Positions 24,497 through 34,069 of a DNA stretch of 64,000 bases are shown piece after piece (within the stretch, counting starts at the first letter, position 1; each line of letters begins with the position of its first letter). Made by a program: the position numbers and the translations under genes. The stretch comes from CTSoil-075 sp042610375. Its GTDB lineage: Bacteria > Bacillota > Negativicutes > DSM-13327. The DNA is taken from the NCBI RefSeq assembly GCF_042610375.1, contig NZ_JBGJZL010000005.1, positions 310,001 through 374,000 on the forward strand, in the 5' to 3' direction. The notes beneath the pieces are model-generated. The model saw only the letters and a program-made list of their open reading frames with translations, was not told the DNA's origin and made no database searches.

Positions 24497-26189
24497 CGAG
24501 TTAATCCAAAAGTTTCATGACTATTTTACCCGAGATGCTAATGCGTGCGTTAGTCTAGGTGTCAATCGACATTTAGATGATTTACCTGATCCTAGTATAG
24601 AGGGAATTCAATTTACAATTGAAGAAGGAAAAAAACTACTGGCAGAACTTCGGAGCTTTCCACGAGGAATTTTAGAATTTGATGAGATGCTGGATTTGGA
24701 TTTAGCAATACTTCAAGTAGAGTTCGAAATCTATAGCCATAGCTATACTTTTAATGAAAGAATACAACTGCAGCAAAAACCAACAGCTGGTGATGATATC
24801 AGTGATGGGCTATTTCTTATGTTTATCAATGATCCTAGATCATCTATTGAGCGACTGGATAATATGACTGCTCGCTTAGAAAAAGTACCTCAGTATTTAG
24901 AAAAATTACTCAAGAGACTTGATGTACCAGTGCAACGTTGGGTTGATATGGATATTGAAAAAATAACAGGTTTACCTGAATTATTTGATACCATCTATAA
25001 TTGGGGCCAGGAAGAAAACTATTCTCAGTTAGATCGACTTGCTGTTGCGAAGGAAGAAGCGGAAGTAGCATTGGTAAGTTATCGTACAAAATTGCAAGCT
25101 ATGCCAACGACTAATCATTTATTTATTGGTAAAGAACAAGCAGCAAAACTTATTAAATTACGGGGCATTGAGCAATCAATCGATGACCTTCATGAAATGG
25201 CTACAGAGTTTTTAAATGATGTTTCGAGAGAAATTGAAGAGTTACGTCTGAAAATAGTGAATAAATATCAATTGCCTCAAAATAGCAGTGTAGAAGATGT
25301 ACAGAATTTTTTAAACAAAAAATATAAAATAAAATTAGAAAATACAGGTACGCTCAGCGACGTGATCACACGTTATACCTTGGAACGGGATAAAATTTCT
25401 CATTATCTGCAAGAACGAGATTTATTCCCTATTTTTGCCGAGCAAAGTATGTTAATCATTCAAACACCTTCTTTTATGGCCCCTTCTATTCCGGCTGGGG
25501 CGATGGTTTCACCACCACCCTTTAGAGCAGGGATAAAGAAGAGTATTGTTTATTTGACCTTAAGTGAAGAATTACTTGATGAACATACAGAACTTTCGAT
25601 TCCGTCCATGATGATTCATGAAGGGATTCCAGGACATCATCTGCAATTATCAACAGCTTGCAACCAACCATCTGTGGTGCGTCGTCATTGTAATGCAATG
25701 GAACACGCTGAAGGCTGGACAACAATGTTAGAAGATTATATGCTTGACATCGGATACATGGATCAGTTGGCTGATGAAGCACGTTTTATCGCAAAACGTG
25801 ACATCTCTCGAATTGGTGCGCGAGTAGCCATTGATTTATATTTTATGACAGGTGAAAAAAAATATCTTGATGTAGGTATTGATGTTGACCTATCATCGAC
25901 AGACCCTTTTGTTAATGCTGGTAAATTATTAGAAAAAGTCACTGGTTTTGTTGCAGGTAGAGTTGAGGCAGAGTTAAATTGGTATTCTCAAGAACGTGGA
26001 TACCCTCTTTCTTATCTTACCGGAAATAAATTGGTATGGGCTTTAAAAAATGATTTAATCAAAGCGCAGAAAGGTCGATTAGAGGGAATTGAATTTGATA
26101 AAGTATTTCATAAAGTCTATTTAGAATCAGGGAATATGCCATTGACTTTTTTACGTCGAGTATTTGAACATAAACAGATGTTATCATAA
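24483..26189 (+). CDS. DUF885 family protein (putative metallo-carboxypeptidase fold)
   Basis: 568 aa. The family hallmark is MIHEGIPGHHLQLS, an HExxxH-like zinc motif related to M32-type peptidases, with a downstream conserved HAEGWTTMLEDYM that likely gives the third ligand. No signal peptide is seen. An ATG at 24474 is in frame, but AAGGA is 8 bases before ATG 24483. It overlaps the aminotransferase gene by 14 bases, so the two probably serve one process, perhaps peptide or amino acid salvage (inference). Confidence 0.85.
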   Translation: MIEYNELIQKFHDYFTRDANACVSLGVNRHLDDLPDPSIEGIQFTIEEGKKLLAELRSFPRGILEFDEMLDLDLAILQVEFEIYSHSYTFNERIQLQQKPTAGDDISDGLFLMFINDPRSSIERLDNMTARLEKVPQYLEKLLKRLDVPVQRWVDMDIEKITGLPELFDTIYNWGQEENYSQLDRLAVAKEEAEVALVSYRTKLQAMPTTNHLFIGKEQAAKLIKLRGIEQSIDDLHEMATEFLNDVSREIEELRLKIVNKYQLPQNSSVEDVQNFLNKKYKIKLENTGTLSDVITRYTLERDKISHYLQERDLFPIFAEQSMLIIQTPSFMAPSIPAGAMVSPPPFRAGIKKSIVYLTLSEELLDEHTELSIPSMMIHEGIPGHHLQLSTACNQPSVVRRHCNAMEHAEGWTTMLEDYMLDIGYMDQLADEARFIAKRDISRIGARVAIDLYFMTGEKKYLDVGIDVDLSSTDPFVNAGKLLEKVTGFVAGRVEAELNWYSQERGYPLSYLTGNKLVWALKNDLIKAQKGRLEGIEFDKVFHKVYLESGNMPLTFLRRVFEHKQMLS

Positions 26190-26220
26190 AGAAAATACGG
26201 TACTTTCTTATTCTGTGAGA

Positions 26221-26267
26221 AGTAGGTCTGAAGCATTTTAGAAAAATGTGTTCAGGTCTACTTTTTT
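26221..26267 (+). terminator. Terminator after the DUF885 gene
   Basis: AGTAGGTCTGAA pairs with TTCAGGTCTACT (two G-U), with an inner GCATTTT/AAAATGT stem, then six T. Confidence 0.8.
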
Positions 26268-26361
26268 GCACGAATTGTCGAATTATCGATCTTATGGCAG
26301 GGGAATTTCGAGTTTACTAGAAGAGTAATAGTTAAGTAGAATAAAAATGTGCATAGATAAT

Positions 26362-26388
26362 TGAAACCTTATTTAGGTTTCATTTTTG
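26362..26388 (+). terminator. Second hairpin terminator before the chemotaxis operon
   Basis: TGAAACCT / AGGTTTCA with a 5-base loop, followed by five T. It lies about 95 bases after the first terminator; the DNA between them has no ORF. Together they insulate the chemotaxis operon from upstream transcription. Confidence 0.75.
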
Positions 26389-26449
26389 ATTGTTTTGAGA
26401 ATCTTTACTACATTATAAATAGTAATAAAGTAGGATAATACTAGCTTTT

Positions 26450-26472
26450 GTCGAATGATAGAATAGTTCGAC
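26450..26472. promoter_or_regulatory. Dyad symmetry upstream of the chemotaxis operon
   Basis: GTCGAA, 11 bases, TTCGAC: one helical turn and a half between centres of the half-sites. It lies 64 bases before the first gene in a 346-base gap that otherwise holds two terminators and AT-rich DNA with a possible TATAAA at 26414. Looks like a repressor or activator site. Confidence 0.4.
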
Positions 26473-26535
26473 ACTGGTAATTCAATGTAGAAGAAATATG
26501 TGTATTGTATAAGTTTGTGAAGAAGGTGAAAGCGC

Positions 26536-27519
26536 GTGAAATTGTTAATTGTTGATGATGAGAAAATTGTCCAAACCATCCTTGAAGCGATGACCAAGGA
26601 ATGGGGTTATGAGGTTATACTTGCCACAAATGGTGAAGACGCATGGGAAATTCTTCAAAGCATTGATGAACCTGTCATATTACTCGTCGATTGGATTATG
26701 GTTGGTATGGATGGTGTCGCTCTATGTAAAAAAGTAAAAGAAAGCGAAAAAGCTACCCATGCTCATGTTATTATGTTGACAGCTAAGAGTGAGATGGAAG
26801 ATTTGGTTATAGGATTTGGTGCTGGTGCTGACGATTTTTTGAGTAAGCCAGTGGATCCAAGAGAATTAAGCAGTCGTCTTTCTGTTGCGCGACGTATTTT
26901 AAAATATAAATATGATTTAGAACAACGTAATTTGGCATTACAAGCGACAACGAAAGTAATGGAAAATATTTTAAAAGAATTACACACAACAAATGAAAAA
27001 TTACGTGTTTTATCGATGCTCGATGAGCTGACCGGAGTACCTAATCGTCGGAGTTTAGATGATTACTTAGCCCGAGAGTGGGGGTATGCCATGCGGCGTA
27101 CAGAACCATTAACCTTATTGATGATTGATGTGGATTTTTTTAAACTTTATAATGATACCTATGGTCATCAAGCCGGTGATGATTGTTTGCAAAAAGTTGC
27201 TGGTATATTAAATGATACAACAACGCGCAGTGGGGATTTAGTTGCACGGTATGGTGGTGAAGAATTTGTCATTGCTTTACGAAATACGGATAGTTTAGGG
27301 GGACAAGCTGTTGCAGAGTGTTTGCGACAACGAGTAGAAGACCTTAGAATTGTCCATAGTGCATCTGAAATTAGCCCCTATGTGACGATCAGCTTGGGTA
27401 TTGCAACAATGGTGCCAGAGCCTAAGCATTCTCAGAAAGCTTTAATTGAAGCTGCAGATAAAGCCCTCTATCAAGCTAAACATGGCGGACGGAATCAGTG
27501 GGTTGCCCTATCGAGTTAG
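26536..27519 (+). CDS. Response regulator with GGDEF domain (diguanylate cyclase)
   Basis: 327 aa, makes c-di-GMP when phosphorylated. Receiver domain about 1-120, phospho-acceptor Asp52 in LLVDWIM, with the DD pair at 7-8 and Lys104 in LSKP. A helical linker (about 125-160) leads into a GGDEF domain with RYGGEEF (active GGEEF, 240-244) and the product-inhibition site RSGD at 231-234, five residues before it. Start is GTG with GAAGG upstream. First gene of the chemotaxis-like operon; the 14-base gap to cheA suggests its phosphodonor is that CheA. Confidence 0.92.
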   Translation: MKLLIVDDEKIVQTILEAMTKEWGYEVILATNGEDAWEILQSIDEPVILLVDWIMVGMDGVALCKKVKESEKATHAHVIMLTAKSEMEDLVIGFGAGADDFLSKPVDPRELSSRLSVARRILKYKYDLEQRNLALQATTKVMENILKELHTTNEKLRVLSMLDELTGVPNRRSLDDYLAREWGYAMRRTEPLTLLMIDVDFFKLYNDTYGHQAGDDCLQKVAGILNDTTTRSGDLVARYGGEEFVIALRNTDSLGGQAVAECLRQRVEDLRIVHSASEISPYVTISLGIATMVPEPKHSQKALIEAADKALYQAKHGGRNQWVALSS

Positions 27520-27533
27520 GAAGAGGTGTTAAG

Positions 27534-30500
27534 GTGTTAGAGATATTAAACGATGGGACATTGATTCAAGAATTTGCAGTAGAAGGAAAAACTCATGTTG
27601 AAAAAATAGAAGCTACCCTTTTGGAGATGGAACAAGGAGAGGGCGATTCAGCTCTCATTAATGTACTTTTTCGCTCCGCTCATAGCATTAAAGGAACAGC
27701 TGGATTTTTTGGTTTGCATAAAATTGTTACATTGTCTCATAGTATGGAAAATTTATTAGGGAAAGTAAGAAATAATGAAATAAAAATTAATTCAATTATT
27801 ATTGATGCTTTATTAATGGCGAATGATAGACTCGGTGAAATGTTAGGTAATATTGCTGAAAGTGAAAATATAGATATTACTTCTGATGTAAAGCAGTTAA
27901 CTGAGCTTAGCTCAGCCAATGAAGGCATTGATCAAAATAAACAATTAGTTGCTCAGATGCATTCCTTAAAGGTAACAGTTAAAGATTCATTGCAGGTTAA
28001 AATCGGAAGAAGCAATAATAGTGAAACTTATAAAAAACAGGTAATTGACTTATTAAAACGAGGACATAAATTATATCAGTTGATCTTGAATGTTGATCAC
28101 AGTGAAATAGAAACAAATCGAAAGAATTTTTTTCAAGGGATTGCCTCGATTGGTACAGTGATAAGTTGTTATAGGGATAGGAGAACGGTTCAAAGCCAAT
28201 TGGTATTTTTATTCAGTACTGTTTTGGCAAAGGAACTTGTTCTCATGAGTCTTGATATTGCTGAAACGAATTTATTCCAACTTAATGATGACATAGAAGA
28301 AAAGGAACTTTTTAAAATATTATCCGATGGAGAACAAGGGGAAAGTTCACAAGAAGAGGAACTGTTAGTCCCTAAGGAAGAGTTGATACTTCCAGGAAGT
28401 GAAAAAAAACAAAAACATCATGATAAAGAAGAAGAAAGTATTCGTGTTAGTGTTGCACTACTTAATAAATTAGTTCATCTATCAGGGGAAATGGTACTTT
28501 CCCGTAATCGCTTAGTTAGAATTATTGATCAACATGAGGGAGAAATTGTAGGAATCGATTCAGTGCTGCAAAATATTGATGCTGTTACAACTGAGTTACA
28601 GGAAAAAATTATGCGGACTCGAATGCAGACTTTAGCCAACTTATTTAATGCGATGCCGCGCATTGTAAGGGAACTAGCAAAAACTATGGGTAAAAGTATT
28701 AATCTTCGCATTGAAGGTAAGGCTGTAGAAATGGATAAGTCAGTGATTGAAGGACTTTCTGATCCTCTGACTCACTTGCTCAGGAATGCTCTTGATCATG
28801 GTATTGAAACCTCTGTTATTCGTAGCAAAGCAGGAAAGCCTCCCATTGCAGAAGTCATGATAAAGGCATATCATGAGGGGGGGCATGTGGTCATTGATAT
28901 TATCGATGATGGTGCTGGAATTGATTTGAGCAAAATCAAAGCAAAAGCCTTAGAACGAGGCTTGCTCACTGTAGAACAGATTAGTTATATGAGTGAACAT
29001 GAACTCCGAAATATGATTTTTTTACCTGGTTTTTCAACTGCAGAGGGAGTCACTGATATTTCAGGTCGGGGTGTAGGACTTGATGTTGCCAAATCTAATA
29101 TTGAAAAATTAGGTGGAACAATTGAAGTCTATACAGTTCTTGGGAAAGGTACTACTTTTCGCCTTATTCTGCCGCTTACATTGGCAATTATACCCTCTCT
29201 TATTGTTAGCGTTGCGGAGCAAAACTTTGTATTGCCACAAGTACATGTGCAAGAAATCGTGCGTATTGTACCAGGGCAGTTGCGAAAAATTGAAATGATT
29301 CAAGGCCATCAAGTATTGCGCTTGAGAGATAAATTGGTGCCTGTCATTCATTTAGCTGATATTTTTGCATTGCCAATTGAAGAGAGGCTGAATCATAAGA
29401 TTACTCGAGTTTTAATACTAAAAAATAATGGGAAAGTATTTGGATTACTTGTTGATGAGATTCATGAGCAAGAAGAAATATTGGTCAAGCCATTGCCTCG
29501 ATATTTAAAGGGAACAAAGGGGTATTCTGGATTGACGATCTTAGGTGATGGTAAGGTCGCTATGGTTCTCGATATTGAAAATATCGGGACGATCGCTAAG
29601 TTGGTACTTGCAGAAGAACATATTCAAGGGATGACAACAAAGAATGGAATGGACTACCGTAGTGTGAGAGAACCGCAGCGTCTATTATTATTTACCTGTT
29701 CGGGATCAGAAATTTTTGGATTGCATTTAGCTATGATTGCTCGGGTTGATGAACTTGATGTACAGAAAATTCAAAGGGTTGGAAATCGAGAATATATGGA
29801 TTTTCGCGGGCAGGCTTTGCGGTTAATCCGACTCTCTGATCATTTACCCATATCAAAAGCGCAAACTGAAGGAAAAAAAGTCTATGTGATTATACCCAAG
29901 ATGGTAAAGAATCCTATGGGAATTATTGTAGAAAAAATTCAAGATACAGTGGATGTAGAGTTAGAAGTTGATCGTAAACAGTTTAAAGAAAAGGGTATTT
30001 TCGGTTCAGTGATATTGAATGAAAGCCTTGTTTTACTGCTAAATTTATACGAATTATTTGATGTGGTTGAGTCTGAGTCTCTCGATGGAATCACACAAAG
30101 GGAAGTTAGCGGTCAAGGTAGAACCGTATTAGTCATTGAGGATACGCCTTTTTATGCAGAAATGGAAAAACAATATTTGGAACAAGCCGGTTATCGTGTG
30201 ATCATTGCCACAAATGGTAAGGATGGCTTGGGTATTGTAAGAAAGCACAAAATTGATATTGTACTCATTGATATGAATCTGCCAGTTATGGATGGAACAA
30301 CACTCATGAAAACAATGAGAAGTGATGAACAACTTTCTTTATTACCTATTATTGGGCTAACACCATCAATGGTGAAGCAAGAACAGGAAAAGTTAATACT
30401 GGAAACTGGTTTTGATGCATATGAATGTAAATTTAATCGGGATCACTTGCTAGAAAAAATAATGAATTTGCAAGGCCTCAAGGGAGGAAAAACACATTGA
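27534..30500 (+). CDS. cheA: Hybrid chemotaxis histidine kinase CheA with C-terminal receiver
   Basis: About 988 aa. The open frame begins earlier, but AGAGG is 7 bases before the GTG at 27534, and the product then starts MLEILNDGTLIQEF. HPt domain with phospho-His50 in RSAHSIKGTAGF; a variable region about 120-300; dimerisation helix pair near 305-365 (VSVALLNKLVHLSGEMVLSRNRL); ATPase with the N-box LTHLLRNALDHGIE and ISGRGVGLDV; a CheW-like domain about 555-690, then a second CheW-like stretch about 715-850; and a full receiver at 870-980 (VLVIEDTPFY; VLIDMNLPVMDG). The fused receiver and doubled CheW part are not seen in the standard Bacillus type and recall CheA of complex or non-flagellar systems. 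Confidence 0.92.
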   Translation: MLEILNDGTLIQEFAVEGKTHVEKIEATLLEMEQGEGDSALINVLFRSAHSIKGTAGFFGLHKIVTLSHSMENLLGKVRNNEIKINSIIIDALLMANDRLGEMLGNIAESENIDITSDVKQLTELSSANEGIDQNKQLVAQMHSLKVTVKDSLQVKIGRSNNSETYKKQVIDLLKRGHKLYQLILNVDHSEIETNRKNFFQGIASIGTVISCYRDRRTVQSQLVFLFSTVLAKELVLMSLDIAETNLFQLNDDIEEKELFKILSDGEQGESSQEEELLVPKEELILPGSEKKQKHHDKEEESIRVSVALLNKLVHLSGEMVLSRNRLVRIIDQHEGEIVGIDSVLQNIDAVTTELQEKIMRTRMQTLANLFNAMPRIVRELAKTMGKSINLRIEGKAVEMDKSVIEGLSDPLTHLLRNALDHGIETSVIRSKAGKPPIAEVMIKAYHEGGHVVIDIIDDGAGIDLSKIKAKALERGLLTVEQISYMSEHELRNMIFLPGFSTAEGVTDISGRGVGLDVAKSNIEKLGGTIEVYTVLGKGTTFRLILPLTLAIIPSLIVSVAEQNFVLPQVHVQEIVRIVPGQLRKIEMIQGHQVLRLRDKLVPVIHLADIFALPIEERLNHKITRVLILKNNGKVFGLLVDEIHEQEEILVKPLPRYLKGTKGYSGLTILGDGKVAMVLDIENIGTIAKLVLAEEHIQGMTTKNGMDYRSVREPQRLLLFTCSGSEIFGLHLAMIARVDELDVQKIQRVGNREYMDFRGQALRLIRLSDHLPISKAQTEGKKVYVIIPKMVKNPMGIIVEKIQDTVDVELEVDRKQFKEKGIFGSVILNESLVLLLNLYELFDVVESESLDGITQREVSGQGRTVLVIEDTPFYAEMEKQYLEQAGYRVIIATNGKDGLGIVRKHKIDIVLIDMNLPVMDGTTLMKTMRSDEQLSLLPIIGLTPSMVKQEQEKLILETGFDAYECKFNRDHLLEKIMNLQGLKGGKTH

Positions 30501-30955
30501 CAGGAAGAGTATTGACATTTTATTTGTGTGGCACTCTTTGTGGTATTGATATTAAAGCTGCCAAAGAAATTAATCGGAATATTTCTTATACTGCAATACC
30601 GGGAGCCGCGGCTCATATTATCGGTTTATTGAATCTACGCGGTCAGGTTGTTACACTGCTTGATTTGGCGCAAATATTACATTTCAAACAGATCGGTGAA
30701 AGAATGAATAGTCATTGTATTATTTTAAAGAGTCGAAGTGATGATCCTGACCAAGTTGGCTTTTTTATTGATAAACGAGGTGACGTGATTGACGTTACTC
30801 CAGATATGTGTGAAGTTGTACCCGCGAATATTGCTGATTTTGAGAAAAAATTTATCCATGAGGTGGTTAAGCTTGAGGATGAAATTCTATTAATTCTTGA
30901 TCTTTCAGCGATTATTCAAACAGAAGCAAGTTATCCGATAGAAAGGGGAGTTTAG
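30497..30955 (+). CDS. cheW: Chemotaxis coupling protein CheW
   Basis: 152 aa, single CheW (SH3-like pair) domain linking receptors to CheA: CGIDIKAAKEINRN, IPGAAAHIIGLLNLRGQVVTLLDLA and the late ILLILDLSAII strand. The initiator is TTG overlapping the cheA stop (TTGA) with AGGGAGG 9 bases upstream, so translation is coupled. Confidence 0.92.
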   Translation: MTGRVLTFYLCGTLCGIDIKAAKEINRNISYTAIPGAAAHIIGLLNLRGQVVTLLDLAQILHFKQIGERMNSHCIILKSRSDDPDQVGFFIDKRGDVIDVTPDMCEVVPANIADFEKKFIHEVVKLEDEILLILDLSAIIQTEASYPIERGV

Positions 30956-30958
30956 TGA

Positions 30959-32965
30959 ATGAATTGGTTGCATAATTTAAAAATAGCAAAAAAACTTGGA
31001 ATGAGTTTTTTAATACTTGTCATCGTTGCTGGTTTGATTGGCATTGTTGGTATTAAAAGTATTCAAGATATAGAAGTCGTTGATAAAGAATTATATGAGG
31101 TTAATACAACCCCGCTCAGTGAGCTTGGAGGAGCTGCTATGGATTTTCATCGCATACGCGTTAACCTTGGACAAGCAACAATGGAAAAAGATAAAGAAAA
31201 AATTGATCAATATATTGTAAATATCCGTGAACTTGATGCCGATATGGAGAAAAGTTTGAAAATCTTTGAAAAAAGTATTCATTCTGAAGAACTTCGCCAA
31301 GAGTTTAACAAAATGCAAGCAATTAAAGTAAAATGGATTCGAGCACGTGAAGAATTTTTACGTCTGGTATTAAGTGGTGAAAATGAAAAAGCACATACCA
31401 TATCTCTTAACGCTGGTAACCAACTAGCCATAGATATGAGTACGAGTATTGATAAATTAATGGACTTAAAAACAGAAGATGCTAGGAAAAAATCAGAAAG
31501 TAATGGCTTAATGGTTAAAAATGCGATTCGCAATATGTTGATCCTAATTGTAGCTGGTATTTTAATTGCGATTGTATTAGCTGATTTTATGACGCGGCAA
31601 ATTACCAGTCCAGTGAAAAAATTACAAGCGTTGATGGCTGAAGTTGAACTAGGAGATCTTACTATACAAGGGAAAGTAAATTCAACAGATGAAATGGGGC
31701 AACTCATGAAATCTTTCAATCAAGTGATTCATGTTATGCGGCAAATGACAAAAGAAATTCATGATACTACAGTCATTTTAAATAATTCTTCTAGTAGCAT
31801 GCTAGCTGTTGCGGAAACAGTAGCAGCGAACAGTGAAGAAATGAGTGCTGTGGTTGGGGGGGCTAGTGATGCCACGGGGAGTATTACTCTCGGAGTCAAG
31901 AATGCTGCTAATGCAGTACTGGAAACGAGTGGGAATATAAATACCATATCTGTTGCAACAGAGGAAATTTCAGCGACCATTCACAATTTGGCAACAGCAT
32001 CAGAGCAGGCATCCGTCAATTTGGCGCAAGTCAGTCTTTTAGTTGAGCAGATATCAGGAGGGATTAATGTCGTCTCGAATTCAGCTCAGGATGTTTCGGG
32101 TTCTGTGTCAAATGTAGTGATTGCAGTTAAAGAAATTAATATTGCTTTGAATGAAGTCAGTAAGAATTGTGAAGGGTCAATTAATGTAGCGAAAGATGCA
32201 AATTTGAGGGCTAAAGAAACAAGTCTTATTATTGGAAAATTGAGCGAGTTATCAAAGAAAATAGGGCGGATTGTCAATTTAATTAATGATATCGCTGATC
32301 AGACAAATATGCTGGCTCTCAATGCAGCCATCGAAGCAGCAGGGGCAGGAGATGCAGGCAGAGGTTTTGCTGTTGTCGCTAGCGAAGTGAAAGAACTGGC
32401 GAAACAGACTGCAGGAGCAACAGATGAAATTGCAAGTCAAATTGAGACGATGCAAGAGGAAATGGCAGATGCTGTAAAAGCTGTAGCGGGAATTACAGAA
32501 GTGATTCAAACAATAAACGAAAATACTAATAATATTGCAGCATCCGTAACGGAGCAATCAGCTGTTGTTGGTGATATGTCTACATCTGTTATTGCAGCTG
32601 CTCAGCAAGTAAAATTAATTACAAATGAAATTGGGGATATTGCGGAAAAATCTCGGGATGTATCGCGCAGCGCCGTGGAAACGAATCAAGGTGTGAGAGA
32701 TATCGCTCGTTCGGTTAGTGAATTATCAATTGCAGCAGGAGATGTAGCAAAAAATATTGAGAGGGCATCTGTTCGTATGGATGCTGCTTCTAAAAATTCT
32801 CAGGAAATTGCCGTAAATATCGAAGAAATATCGCGCAGTATGAATGAAATTAATAAAGCGTCTAATAATACTGCAATTAAAGGGGCTGAAGCAAGTCGAG
32901 CAGCTGATGAACTTGTTGAGGTTTCGACTAAACTAGAGGGGTTAGCCAAACGATTTAAAGTATAG
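30959..32965 (+). CDS. Methyl-accepting chemotaxis protein with four-helix-bundle sensor
   Basis: 668 aa. First membrane segment about 13-32, a helical extracytoplasmic domain of the 4HB_MCP kind (about 35-188), second membrane segment about 191-210, HAMP about 211-265, then the long signalling coiled coil. Hairpin tip DIADQTNMLALNAAIEAA near 442-460; the next residues read GAGDAGRGF where the commonest form is RAGEAGRGF. The usual C-terminal CheR-tethering pentapeptide is absent; it ends in GLAKRFKV. Being inside the operon, it is probably the dedicated receptor for this CheA. Ligand unknown. Confidence 0.92.
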   Translation: MNWLHNLKIAKKLGMSFLILVIVAGLIGIVGIKSIQDIEVVDKELYEVNTTPLSELGGAAMDFHRIRVNLGQATMEKDKEKIDQYIVNIRELDADMEKSLKIFEKSIHSEELRQEFNKMQAIKVKWIRAREEFLRLVLSGENEKAHTISLNAGNQLAIDMSTSIDKLMDLKTEDARKKSESNGLMVKNAIRNMLILIVAGILIAIVLADFMTRQITSPVKKLQALMAEVELGDLTIQGKVNSTDEMGQLMKSFNQVIHVMRQMTKEIHDTTVILNNSSSSMLAVAETVAANSEEMSAVVGGASDATGSITLGVKNAANAVLETSGNINTISVATEEISATIHNLATASEQASVNLAQVSLLVEQISGGINVVSNSAQDVSGSVSNVVIAVKEINIALNEVSKNCEGSINVAKDANLRAKETSLIIGKLSELSKKIGRIVNLINDIADQTNMLALNAAIEAAGAGDAGRGFAVVASEVKELAKQTAGATDEIASQIETMQEEMADAVKAVAGITEVIQTINENTNNIAASVTEQSAVVGDMSTSVIAAAQQVKLITNEIGDIAEKSRDVSRSAVETNQGVRDIARSVSELSIAAGDVAKNIERASVRMDAASKNSQEIAVNIEEISRSMNEINKASNNTAIKGAEASRAADELVEVSTKLEGLAKRFKV

Positions 32966-32997
32966 TTCTAGATGATACTAGATTGGTGGTGTAGCAA

Positions 32998-34056
32998 GTG
33001 GGAAAATTAAAAGTGCTAGTTGTTGATGATACAATCGTTTATCGTAAAATCTTGTCAGCGACAGTCAATCATACAGAGATCGCCGTTGCCACACAAACTG
33101 CTTCGAATGGTGAGATTGCTTTAGATTATCTAAAACAACAGTCTTTTGATGTTGTTCTTTTAGATGTGGTTATGCCTGGTATGGACGGTTTAGAAGTATT
33201 AGCTATAATAAAAAAATTATATAGTGATACTTTTGTGATTATGATTAGTAGTGAGGGACCAGAGAGTGCAACTCATACATTACAGGCGCTAAAACATGGT
33301 GCTTTTGACTTTATCATGAAACCTCAAGACGGTAATATCGAAAGAAATATTGAAATTTTGGGTAAAACTTTACAAGCGCTTTTTTTAGCGATTCAGGTGA
33401 AAAAAATTGGAGTTACACCATCCTTGACACTCAGTAATGAAACAGTAGGAGTACAGCCCAAAATTAGATCAGGAGAATTGGATTTGATTGTGATCGCTGC
33501 ATCAACGGGAGGTCCCGATGCATTGGAGTCGGTTTTAGTCAAATTACCTCCCCATTTTAAGAAACCGATCCTGATTGTGCAACATATGCCCAAAGATTTC
33601 ACAAAAATTTTAGCGAGTATGTTAAATCAAAAATGTGATATACAGGTAACGGAAGCTCAGCAGGGCGACTTGATTAGTGCTGCTCAGGTTTTAATTGCAC
33701 CTGGTGGAAAACATATGATGGTCAAAAATGGAATTGGTAATAAGTTGATTGTAGATCTAAAAGATGAAGCTTATGTCAATGGTCTACGTCCTTCAGCCGA
33801 CGTATTATTTCAATCCGTTGCTCAAGCGTGCAAAGGAAAAAATGTATTGGCTATTATCTTAACTGGTATGGGGCGGGATGGTAAGATGGGGGTAATGGAA
33901 ATGAAAAAAACATGTAATTGTTATTGCATTACCCAAAGCGAAAGTACATGTGTTGTATATGGTATGCCGTCTTCTGTGGTTGAGGCTGGACTTGCTGATG
34001 AGAGCGTTGATTTGGGATCTATAGGAGAGCGAATACAGACATTGAGTGAAAAGTAA
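32998..34056 (+). CDS. cheB: Chemotaxis protein-glutamate methylesterase CheB
   Basis: 352 aa. Receiver domain with phospho-Asp56 (LLDVVMPGMDG), linker, and methylesterase domain with the catalytic triad Ser169 (AASTGGP), His196 (VQHMP) and Asp294 (GMGRDG). It removes methyl groups from receptor glutamates, and may deamidate glutamines; no CheD is encoded in the operon. Start is GTG with GGTGGTG upstream. Confidence 0.94.
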   Translation: MGKLKVLVVDDTIVYRKILSATVNHTEIAVATQTASNGEIALDYLKQQSFDVVLLDVVMPGMDGLEVLAIIKKLYSDTFVIMISSEGPESATHTLQALKHGAFDFIMKPQDGNIERNIEILGKTLQALFLAIQVKKIGVTPSLTLSNETVGVQPKIRSGELDLIVIAASTGGPDALESVLVKLPPHFKKPILIVQHMPKDFTKILASMLNQKCDIQVTEAQQGDLISAAQVLIAPGGKHMMVKNGIGNKLIVDLKDEAYVNGLRPSADVLFQSVAQACKGKNVLAIILTGMGRDGKMGVMEMKKTCNCYCITQSESTCVVYGMPSSVVEAGLADESVDLGSIGERIQTLSEK

Positions 34057-34069
34057 GGTGGTTATATTG

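Noticed and set aside
31279..31719. Minus-strand frame of 146 aa inside the MCP gene
   Set aside because: Antisense to well-conserved MCP coding sequence; no start signal or family match.
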